A stretch of 64,000 nucleotides of DNA from assembly GCA_947044365.1 (NCBI GenBank), contig OX345639.1:4320444-4384443 (forward strand), written 5' to 3'. The notes under the pieces are model-generated. The model had not been told where the DNA came from and searched no databases. It saw nothing but the letters and a program-made list of their open reading frames with translations. Every line of letters begins with the position of its first letter. Positions within the stretch are counted from its first letter, which is position 1. Shown piece after piece: positions 43,807-54,000 of the stretch. The DNA comes from Petrosia ficiformis (taxonomy: Eukaryota > Porifera > Demospongiae > Haplosclerida > Petrosiidae). The translations under genes were made by a program, and so were the position numbers.

Positions 43807-43849
43807 CAGTAGTATAAGCAAATGTGCTTCTGTACTGAATGTGCTTCTA

Positions 43850-44280
43850 CACTGCATATCATCACTTCCACAAATAGCAAAATTTGTAAACCCAGGTGAT
43901 ACTGAAACTGTCCATGTACAAATCATTAGTATAACTGAATATGTTAGTTGATCACTCTCAGATAAGAAATTTCATCACAATTGTTCCATTAATTCATTGT
44001 ATACGAAAATAATAAAAAAAACATTTTAAAAAATGAAAGAGTACGTAGTGATATATATTATTATACTGAGTCATTTAAAAATAGAATCGAAACAAGAATA
44101 ATATAGAAACATGTTCAAAAATTAAAGAGGATGTAGGAATTGTAATAACAAATAATTATAATATTGCAGTAAATTTTGAGTACTGTCTCCTTCTGGACAC
44201 CATTCCTGCAGAAAATATCAGTACTGTAAATGAAACAGAATAGTCATCACATATTTGATCAAAAAATGGAATCGAAACAA
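43850..44280. other. intergenic, repeat fragments
   Basis: No gene seen. Short blocks such as AATCGAAACAAGAATA and AACATTTTAAAAAATGAAAG occur twice (about 44020-44110 and 44265-44315), so part is derived from the hairpin element next to it. Confidence 0.5.
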
Positions 44281-44283
44281 GAA

Positions 44284-44648
44284 TAATAAAAAACATTTTA
44301 AAAAATGAAAGAGTTTTTAGGGATATATATCAAAACCGAAAAAGCACAGGAACAAGATGGCTTTGGCAACAAAATGAAATACCACTTCCACATAACAACC
44401 CTACATAAGTATAGACAACTTAAGTAAAGGCAAAACACAAAGAAGTGATACTTATGTACAGTTGTTATGTGGAAGTGGTATTTCATTTTGTTGCCAAAGC
44501 CATCTTGTTCATGTGCTTTTTCGGTTTTGATATATATCCCTATTTAATTTATTGCCAAAGCCATCTTGTTCCTGTGCTTTTTCGGTTTTGATATAATATC
44601 CCTACATACTCTTTCATTTTTTTTAAATGTTTTTTTATTATTCTTGAC
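44284..44648. mobile_element. foldback (long hairpin) MITE with partly doubled right arm
   Basis: Left arm 44284-44400 (GGGATATATATCAAAACCGA, AAGATGGCTTTGGCAACAAA, CCACTTCCACATAACAA) is mirrored by 44463-44555. A second partial right arm follows at 44555-44648 (GCCAAAGCCATCTTGTTCCT). The loop is about 60 bp. There is no coding capacity. It is related to the element at 13073-13208. Confidence 0.85.
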
Positions 44649-44839
44649 ATAATACATCTGTAGCAAGATCTATAGATCTAGAACACACATAATACTATTG
44701 TGTGATTATTCATTTTGTTCTTTATGATAGCTATCCCTCAAGTCAAACATATGTTCAAAATGTGTATCAATCATTTGTTGTTCATTAACAATTGGACCTC
44801 TTTCTCTTCTCTGATACCTCTGAGTGATATACAATAACG

Positions 44840-45094
44840 GAAGCTGTGCTGCAGTACCTTGTCATCAGGGATAAGGAGCCATGTTGTTTTTGTAATGGAA
44901 GTGCCCTCATCAGACAGACGTTCGTCACTTCAGTTTGCAGAGCCCTATCGGCCATAGGATTAGAAATATCCCTATATAGTGGCCATAGTTTTTGAATTGG
45001 GGCAGCCACCACTGCATCAGCTCAAGGCATTGGTGATGCCTTGATAAAGACGATGGGTAGATGGGAGAGCATTGCTCATATATTCAGACACCAG
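44840..45094 (+). pseudogene. tyrosine-recombinase (DIRS/Crypton-like) fragment
   Basis: The plus frame starting at 44840 reads a C-terminal tyrosine recombinase segment: YSGHSF, stop, IGAATTASAQGI, then LIKTMGRWES. In the family, HSFRIGAAT carries the catalytic His-x-x-Arg and GRW-S precedes the catalytic Tyr. Here the Arg codon is TGA (44993-44995, CGA to TGA) and the Tyr region reads AHIFRHQ, so the enzyme is dead. The rest of the element is not visible. Confidence 0.7.
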
Positions 45095-45313
45095 TCAACC
45101 AAATTGCAGCAGTATCCCCAGATGTCTTGTCTTCTCTAGCTACAATTAAGTTTCTTAGTTGTTACCACTCATTCCTATTGCATTGATCATATGTTATCAG
45201 TGTATATATGTTGCTTTGCACAAATTATTATTTTTCAATTCTTCTATGATTCACTCTGTATGTAATTCTTGTTACCATTTCAATTTTCTCTACCGCTTCT
45301 CTCTTCACTTTAG

Positions 45314-45460
45314 GAGCATATTTTTTACTATCCGACACTGAACAGATTCATAAATGTACACTTAATAGTGATCATCATAAACTCATCATTACAAGTCATG
45401 AGTCCATTAATTTGTCATCTGTGATGGAGATTAAGTCCAATTATACTCATTCTCCTGAAG
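45314..45460 (+). pseudogene. ZFYVE21 exon 4 copy A
   Basis: 147 bp with about three differences from ZFYVE21 exon 4 (35601-35747), with its acceptor retained. The donor is changed from GTAAGA to GCAAGA. The following intron start is also copied. No other exon is adjacent. Confidence 0.9.
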
Positions 45461-45679
45461 GCAAGATAGATAGACAGAAAAACATGATATGTATTGATTT
45501 CTTATTCCTGTTTATAATTTATTTAATCCATAAATTTTTATAAACATAAATGTGTTTGTCAATTTATCTGTTACCTACTACTTTAATATTATTATAGTCA
45601 CAATGTTTATCATATCTTGTGACTGAATTAGTTTGTATAATATTGTACTGTACTGCTAATATTAAATAAGTAATCTTTC

Positions 45680-46100
45680 CTCCAAGCAGAGGTTGGGCTC
45701 AGACTCAACCCCAGCTATATAGAGGCTCATGTTTGGGCCAAATAAGTACAATCAAGTCTGTTCCTCATAATTTAGGGCATTTCATTAAGAATTAAAGTAA
45801 GTTAATGCGTAGGGGGAGGCTTGCACAGGTGCACGTTGTAGCAGTCAGTCCAGAATTAAAAGACCAACTTCATTACCAACTTGTTTTCCCTCCCTCTGCT
45901 TTTTGTTATGTACATTCTCTTTTAGGTCTGCTCTCAGTGTGATATTTGTAGGCCTTTGTGGAGGTCATCCTTAAATGTTGACCCCCACTCTTTTTTCCAA
46001 GCAGAGGTTGGGCTCAGACTCAACCCCAGCTACATAGAGGCTAAAGTCTGGGCCAAATAAGTCCAATCAACTCTGTCCCTCATCATTTAGGGGCATTAAA
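45680..46100. repeat. two direct copies of an approximately 105-bp block
   Basis: 45682-45785 and 45993-46098 share CCAAGCAGAGGTTGGGCTCA and AGACTCAACCCCAGCTA, separated by about 210 bp without recognisable coding. They may be terminal repeats of a small element. They lie between the two ZFYVE21 exon 4 copies. Confidence 0.7.
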
Positions 46101-46161
46101 CATATTATAAAGGTGTATGTCACTAGAGAGCTAGGTAACTAACAATCTCTCTTCACTTTAG

Positions 46162-46959
46162 GAGCATATTTTTTACTATCCGACACTGAACAGATTCATA
46201 AATGTACACTTAATAGTGATCATCATAAACTCATCATTACAAGTCATGAGTCCATTAATTTGTCATCTGTGATGGAGATTAAGTCCAATTATACTCATTC
46301 TCCTGAAGGCAAGATAGATAGACAGAAAAACATGATGTGTATTGATTTCTTATTCCTGTTTATAATTTATTTAATTCATAAATTTTTATAAACATAAATG
46401 TGTTTGTCACAATGTTTATCATATCTTGTCAAGAAACATGTGACTGAATTAGTTTATATAATATTGTACTGTACTGCTAATAATAAATAAGTAATAATAA
46501 ATATAATATGTATCATACCACACATTAGTGTAGGTTGTAAACTCAGTTTAGGCACATGTTGCTCATAAGTAATTCATGCACTTCACCTAATAACGACAAA
46601 TATTTGTGACATAATGAAAGGAGATATTTGCTGGTTAATTGAAGTGCAAAAAAAGAAAATGATAATAAAAAAGTAAATAATGTTAATTCACATTACAAAT
46701 GAGTTGTTACATCTATTCTAATCTCGTCTTAGGTTCCTCAAAGCTGTCTAGCTTACAGTTAACATCAAAGTCATGGAGATGAATATACTATAGTATTTTT
46801 ACCATCTCCTTCTCATTCACGTAAACAATCATTGGATTGGTTGAGAGGACTAAAAAAGGAGTTATTTGTTTAACAGTGTTATTATTATTATTATTATTAA
46901 TAGGGTCTAGTGATATTACATGGTAAAAATAGAAGGGTTCCTTGTCTGGATCAACCTAG
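46162..46959 (+). pseudogene. ZFYVE21 exons 4-6, copy B
   Basis: Exon 4 copy (46162-46308, donor GCAAGA), exon 5 copy (46733-46859) with a 2-bp deletion near 46765 (AACATATCAAAG to AACATCAAAG) and a lost donor, and exon 6 copy (46904-46959) with a 3-bp deletion. Exons 1-3 are absent. It lies directly before K2P copy 2, as ZFYVE21 lies before FCF1 and K2P copy 1. Confidence 0.9.
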
Positions 46960-47099
46960 CTAATATAGATTACCATTTGCGTTTATTGTATACCACCTAT
47001 TAGCTTCCTGTGCAAAATGGCCTAGCATTTAAATATAAGTGTTTGACAAATTCTTATTTGACATAGGACTGATTTTCACAGCATTCTAGGTTTATAGAA

Positions 47100-48106
47100 A
47101 TGGCTGATTCCACCTCCCATTCACCTGAAGATGGTGAATTGTGTGAGTGTAATAAGTCATGTTTAGTAAAACATTTGTGCCACATGAATGTTTACTGGAG
47201 ATGTCTAATATTATTTGGTGTTGTGATGATCTACCTATTACTAGGAGGTGAGATATTTTCAGCACTGGAGAGACCTAATGAAATGAGACAGAATGAAGAG
47301 GCTGAAGCAAGTTACAATCAAACAATAGGAGTCGTAGTCGATTTTCTTGTTGACGATTCTAATTTCTCCAGAGAAGCCGCCATGAATTTAGTTAATAATA
47401 TAACCATGAGGACATCAGATGCAACAGCAGGTGAGAACTGGCTATATGCTTCATCTGTATTCTTCGCTGTTACTGTTGTCACAACTGTTGGTAAGTTATT
47501 AATGATTCATAGCCTTATATTATGATGCTCATTTATTCAATAGGGTATGGAACCATTGCACCCGTCACAGGAAATGGACGAATCTTCTTTATAATTTATG
47601 CAATGATAGGCATTCCATTAACATTAACATTTCTGGCAGTCCTGTCAGTTGTTATCAAAAATGTGATGGCATGGATAGTGAAAAAAAGGTTTGCAAAAAA
47701 TTTTGATAATGTTTGGGTTCAAGTCGGTGTGTTTCTAGGGGCAGGATTCCCCTTGTTCATATTTTTCCCAGCTATTATATTTTCAGCAGCTGATGGCTGG
47801 TCATATGGTGATAGCATCTACTATTGTTTCGTAACTCTAACTACAGTAGGATTTGGTGATTTTGTGCCTGGGATACCTGATAGTAGGTTCAATGGTATAT
47901 ATAGGATATGTACAGGTGCTTGGATATTTGTTGGACTAGCTTTTCTTTTCCTTGTCATTTCGTTGATGCAACAAGTTTATGAAAAGTTTGAAAAAAGTTG
48001 TCATCGCTGTGTAGGGCATGCGATGAAAGACAACTTCAATTTACCCTCTTCGACAGAGTTGGACAATAGTCCAGAGAAACCAGAGAGCTTTACAGAACAA
48101 AACTAA
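47100..48106 (+). CDS. two-pore-domain potassium channel (K2P), copy 2
   Basis: Two exons (47100-47490, 47544-48106) give 317 residues with the same intron position inside the first filter (TTVG|GYG). M1, cap, pore 1 (TTVGYGTI), M2/M3, pore 2 (TTVGFGDF) and M4 are all intact. It is clearly diverged from copy 1, mostly in the cap, the M2-M3 loop (KKRFAKNFDN for KPLGNRLKN) and the C-tail, which lacks the 20-residue duplication but keeps ELDNSPEKPES. Both filters are intact, so both channels should conduct; they could also heterodimerise. Part of the older duplication that copied ZFYVE21 3' exons. Confidence 0.92.
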
Positions 48107-48469
48107 AAACAGTCTTTTAAAAATAATATACAATGACATTTTGAAATTTTTTGTGTAGAATTGAATTTTGAGTCTCCATCACAACTTAAATATTTTCTTT
48201 TTAGCTATAATTATAATAATTATAATTATTATAAGTCACGAATGATGCATTTTAAACTAACTACAAACAATTGTTAAGACAATTTGATAAATAAATACTT
48301 TTCAGAATTGTTGTTTACAAGTGTTTTGGCAACTTCATAAAGGGGTAAATATTTTATAAGCTCATTACTGCACAAGCAGAAAATTTGGATATGTATATAA
48401 GTATACCATCTCATGGAACTTATCAACAGATACTATCTGATATTATGAAATTGTATTGAGTAAACAGGA

Positions 48470-48965
48470 ACTGAGTAACATGATATAAAGGTGTGATTTG
48501 TTTATATGATGTGTGCTATACTGTGTATCTAAAAGCAAGAACAGTGTATTGAAGAAACTATCAGTAAACTTGCTAGTTGAGAAATGAAGTCCATACTGAA
48601 GTCAATAATCACAAGTTTTAAAGATTGGACTATTATACAATACTACTAATAATTATAAAATACAACACATACACTGTATAAAACAATTTGATATCTTCTG
48701 TCTTTCCATTATATAACAATGCTATTATAAGTAATACATTATTATATATTGTAGATTAGGAATTTACTTACCTCTTAAAAGTAGTAATCTTTTTCATAGT
48801 TTTCTCTTTTGGTAGCTCAGCATATAAACAAAGATAATAATTATTCAATATTGCTATTTACAATACAAGAGTGGATTAATTACAGATATATTGGGTTAAA
48901 TCTACTCTGAAAGTACATCACTAAATTACTGTCCTATAATCTGCCACAACAGCTCATGGAGTCTG
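48470..48965. repeat. dispersed exon-like block, copy b
   Basis: Near-identical to 43311-43806. Minus-strand donor AGAG|GTAAGT near 48770. The short frame is broken by TGA. Confidence 0.7.
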
Positions 48966-49029
48966 AAGCTCAATACAAAAAATAAGATAGTATTTAGAGA
49001 TATACATTCCAAAGAGATTTTACGCAATA

Positions 49030-49420
49030 TAACTGTAAGTAGTACATTATTATACATTGTAGATTAGGAATTTACTCACCTCTTAAAAGTAGTTATCTTT
49101 TTCATAGTTTTCTCTTTTGGTAGCTCAGCATATAAACAAAGATAATAATTATTCAATATTGCTATTTACAATACAAGAGTGGATTAATTACAGATATATC
49201 GGGTTAAATCTACTCTGAAAGTATATCCCTAAATTACTGTCCTATAATCTGCCACAACAGCTCATGGAGTCTGAAGCTCAATACAAAAAATAAGATAGTA
49301 TTTAGAGATATATATACATTCCAAAGAAATTTTACACAATATAACTGTAAGTTGATACACTCTTAGATGAAGACACTCACCTAGTTAAACAATTTTCTTC
49401 TTGTTAATGTTCAGCATAGA
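49030..49420. repeat. dispersed exon-like block, copy c, with a fourth diverged donor segment
   Basis: 49040-49290 repeats the 3' half of copy b, with donor AGAG|GTGAGT near 49078. A diverged ATGCTGAAC..segment with donor CTAG|GTGAGT follows near 49378-49415. Confidence 0.6.
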
Positions 49421-49880
49421 AAACAGCTTTCTATCTGGTACCATCTCCGAAAATGTGGATACTTGGATATGTTTTAAATACTGCGCTTGCGCGAGAATTA
49501 CGACTATGCTTGACTCCTCCCTCTACAATCGACTTTCTGCTTGCAGTAGAGAGAACGCAGCAAATAATTGACTCTACTACACTGTATTGTATAGTATCTT
49601 GCCACTCAAAATAGCGGATTTGCCGTATATTTCCGTGTTGGATGACGTAACCGCACAAGTATTACTAATCATAATTATATTAGTGCAATTTCGTTATCCT
49701 TATCACATGATTCATTTGTGTGTACTTGGAAGTTCCCAAACAAGCATTACTGAATCAATACATCATAAATATTCTGATAAAATCAGCAAGTGCATTGCTT
49801 GTGAATCATGCGTACTTTACTCAACATTCAAATATTAAAACGTCTCTCCAATTACTTATCTGTTGTACATAACTTAGTTG
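49421..49880. other. intergenic region, no supported gene
   Basis: Locally CpG-rich for this window (TGCGCTTGCGCGAGAATTAC near 49480), which could mark a promoter for the minus-strand exon-like block. No coding gene is supported. Confidence 0.35.
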
Positions 49881-49914
49881 GATATTAGTTCATACTGCGC
49901 TGACTCGTAAACTG

Positions 49915-50400
49915 ACATCTAGATTCCAGTAGTACCAGCGTTTGATTTAAAATGTTCAGATTCATTGGTGAGTTGATCAATTCCAAATTGGTATTATAGG
50001 TCTACTTGCATGAAATCCCCAGCAAGTGAGACAGTGTTGACAAGAAGTACAACAACTAACATTATATCAATATATAATGAGTACTCTTGTGATAATAATT
50101 GCTGCAGTATACGATTTACTAATAATATTAGGGTGGCAATCCACATGCTGTAGCGAATCACTCTATATCTACCAAGGTGAACATCTGCAATCCATCCAGC
50201 TACTGGAAACAACATCTTGTGAATGGCAGATTGCAAAATAAGAAGTGTGAACCAGTAATTTGTTGTAGTCACCAAAGAAAACTCCCATTACTGTAAATTG
50301 ATAACCAAATACTAGGAAATTCCAAATCAGAATCAAAACAGCTCCTTTATTTTTAAATAGTGATAATTGTTTGGATAACAGCTTCATTTCTTTTGCAGTT
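49915..50400 (-). pseudogene. MFS/POT-like (SLC15-type) transporter fragment
   Basis: Minus-strand segments in different frames read a membrane transporter: KGAVLILIWNFLVFGYQFTV, then after a frameshift near 50270 TTNYWFTLLILQSAIHKM, AGWIADVHLGRYRVI and further helices. After a TAA near 49998 comes YQFGIDQLTNES. The motif order fits proton-coupled oligopeptide/MFS transporters, but only about a quarter of a protein remains. It is a relic. The family call is from motif memory and is tentative. Confidence 0.55.
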
Positions 50401-51056
50401 CATTGTCCTGTTTGCTTTCTCTTTTTGGTCTTCGGGAAGTGAAACATAATCTGTTTTGAGGTTGTAGTCTTTTCCGTGGGCGGATGCTACTCCAATCAGT
50501 TTCTAGTCTTGCAAGCTTCTTGCTGCATACAATCTGGTTCCATTCTGTATTTTTTGGAACTGGGTAACTGTAGTTGCTCTCTGAGAAAGATCGGAGTTTG
50601 ATAGTGCCTAGAAAGGTAGATTTTATGGTTTCAGTGAAAAGCTACAGAATTCAGCTTTCTTCAGCCTCTTGTAACTATAAAAGTAAAATGAATTTGCAGA
50701 AAACGGCTCTATTTGTTTTCTCAAAATGCATTGTACTTGATGCGCGCACGCCATGATTGGTGGGCGTGGCTTTCTTGGTTTTGTACTTATTACGATTGCA
50801 AAAATGGACATTTTTCCAACACTCCCACTCTTACAGACAAAGATAAAGATCATCAGAAGATATGAAGGTTGCTATTACACCAGGTTAGAGTCATATTATA
50901 TAATATTCTATTTTGAAACTGATTGGAGTCGCATCCGCCCACTCCCTAGTACCACCTTGAGTTGATCGTCCATGTCCAACCAGCAAGCAGGGTGGGGCTG
51001 GGAAAAAATTGAGAGCCTATCAAAAATTTTTATCGTCACACTCAGCAGTCAGCAAG
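50401..51056. other. CUL9 upstream region
   Basis: No intact gene. A 28-bp sequence (ACTGATTGGAGT.GCATCCGC core) occurs in opposite orientations near 50473-50505 and 50915-50947. An inverted CCAAT box (ATTGG) and GGGCGTGGC lie near 50755-50770, which could belong to the CUL9 promoter. Confidence 0.4.
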
Positions 51057-54000
51057 ATGGAGAAAGATGGTGCCTTAGTTGTAAAGCTTGGTAATAATTG
51101 GAATTACAGAGGTGAGGAACTGTTGATGAAAAGGAAACGTAAAAGTGTGTTGTTTGATGAGACATTGGTGAAATGGAGTCGTGTCCAAGATACAGAAGGT
51201 GGAAGAGATGGACCAGGTGTTGTAGATGATAACAGCAAGAACAGTAATAAGCTTAGTAAGAGCCTTCTGGTTTGGATGAATAAAGAAGAAATACAAGCAT
51301 GCTGTCCACATTTGGTACAACAAATGGTGTATCATAGCAAGCCGGAACTAATTAATGTGGGTGGGGCTCCATGTAGCCTCTCCCACAATGACACCAGTGA
51401 CTCAGATGAACAAGAGATGGTTGGTGATGTCCTAAATCTCGTCTCGCGAGCTAAAAGGATCATGACACGTGTTAGTCAGAAACCAAGTCCAGAGTCTGAG
51501 AAAGTCCTAACAAACACAATCAACATCTTGAGTGCTTATGCCAAATTAGGATTCTTAGCAAACTCGTTCCGAAAGTGTGGTGCTCTCGATCTCCTCCTTC
51601 ATCTCTTATCTTCCCAGTTTTCGCATGTCAGACGCAGTGCAAGTGAAATGCTACGAGCACTATCTGCTTATGATTCAACTAGTAGATCATATGTACTCCT
51701 CCAGTTGACCCAGGAGGAAGAAGGTGAACTAACATCAATGGAAAATAGAGAGATGTTACTGGATTTGTTTGCAGATACTGCTTCACAAGATGAGGAAAAT
51801 ATTCCACTATCTGATTTTACATCACTTCAGGTATATAATTATGACAATATATCACATGTTTACTATTTAACTACTCCTCTCCCAACTCACAGGTACCAGG
51901 TCGTTTTATCTACTCTCTCTTAAAGCGATACTTAAGAGTAACTTCACTTACAAGCAGATATAATGGTGAAGAGACCCACACCTCTACTCCTCTTCGTATG
52001 GATGGCAGTAGTCCTCTTTCTGAGGATTTTGAATATTTCCATTCTCTTTTCCGGTTATTTACAGAACTATTTGTTGTTTTTGGGTTTCTGAGCAGTAAAC
52101 CACAACAGAATAATGATGAAGAACTCCTTCAGGGATCCTCGATATTCACTGGAACCATCTCCAGGGAACCTCTTTTACTGAATAAAAAACTATCACAGTA
52201 CAAGAGGAGATGTGATTTTAGTGGTGACCGAGAGTATGGTGAATATATGAAATCCATTCTGGTCCCTGGTATGAAGGTACGGGCACGGGTCAGATATGAG
52301 ACTGTGAAAGAAGGGGATATTGGAGAGTTCCAGCGCACTAATGATGGTACACCTCCCGCCCAGTTTGCATGGGATGGATTGCAGGGAGAAACGTACTGGG
52401 TTCATTGGCATCAAGTTGAAATATATACTGATAATCAAAACCAACCATCAGGAGATGGTAAGAAAGATATCGCACTATTACATAAGCATATGTACATACA
52501 TACTTCATCAAAATAAATACATGCAATAATTTTTTTCAGTAGGTTCAAGTTCCTCATTTCGTTCTTTTCGACGGCCATACGCTCTTTCATCTCTTTCGAT
52601 TCATGACAAAACACATGATAAAAAGATAGTTACACGCTCACAATGGTGGGAAGTTCTCTGTTTAATAAAATCTCTCCCTCCTCCCTATACTGACACCATA
52701 ATATCATTAATAAACAAACCCAATGTGAAGGTATAGTGGATGGATGGATGGATGGATGGATGGATAGATGGATGGATGGATGGATGGATGGATGGATGGA
52801 TGGATGGATGGATGGATGGATGGATGGATGGATGGATGGATGGATGGATGGATGGATGGATAGATGGATAGATGGATGGGTGGATGGATGGATGGATTGG
52901 TATGTTGGTGAGTATGATTTACTATCTGATTATCCATTCCTTTTTCTTTAGACATTTGATGATCTTCTTTCAACTACTCCAACAGTTACGGAACTAGTAT
53001 CTTTCCTATCTCAAATAGACTCCATCATTCCTCATTCGTTGTTGAGTGTCCTCAGCATATATCAAGATGATTCATTTAGTTCTGTATACCAGCCAATCTC
53101 ATCTCATGAAGAAGATGAGAATAATACCGAGAGTGAAGGAGACAAGAGTGTGAGAAAGACTCCACCATATCCTGAACCATATGAAGATGATTCAGTCCAG
53201 GTTCAGACAGTACCCTCTTCAAATTCTCTTGCTAAATCATCATTTTTGTCTCAGTTACTACTGGATGTTGTTGGAGATCCTCTAAGTGTCCTAACATCCA
53301 CTGAAGAGAGGTTAAGAGAAGATTTCAGCATATCTCAGCTTAGTAAATCAAAAGCAAAGATTGAAGAGTTTATTAAGAAGAAACCTTATGACTGCAAGGT
53401 ACAATGATTTGTGACTATCATGTGATAAACTGAGCTTGTCATATGACATATTAAACTTGTCATGTGTTAATATCATGTGATATAGTTGTCACTGACATAA
53501 TTCTCATATTATCATCATCTCTTATTAATTAGATTGCTGTACATTCTCTTAAAGTCATTCAAGTTTGTATAGATGGAATGACAAACGATAGTCATCGTGT
53601 GGAGTGTTGTCTTGCTGGAATGTTCAGCCTCATTCTGAGACTCATGAATCAGAAACCACAATCTTCCTTGTTACAATCATTAGGACTAGAGTGTTTCTAC
53701 TCATTGATGGGTGCTGTAGATGATACCATACCATTTCCATCTGATGAACTCTGTCCTAATCCACTTTCAGAAGGGGTACGTTCAACTGTAATTGCAACTG
53801 TGTTGAGCCTTGTTACTCCAAATGATGGAGTCAATCTTCAAAATATTATAAGTGGAATTAAATGTGTTGTGGATTATTACAACTTGCAAATGACAAAGAA
53901 GCAAAAATTGTAAGTTTTTTTTCCCTTGATCTCCTCTGATCTCTTCCCTCTATCTGTCTCCTTTCTCCTCTTGTCTTATTTACTATTCATTGTTACTCTT

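Noticed and set aside
44785..45012. Minus-strand 75-codon frame
   Set aside because: The plus strand of the same DNA encodes a recognisable tyrosine-recombinase segment; the minus frame is its shadow.
45682..46098. The repeated GGTTGGGCTCAGACTCAACCCC block as a tRNA-derived SINE
   Set aside because: There is no convincing A box at the right spacing and no A-rich tail, so I left it as an unclassified direct repeat.
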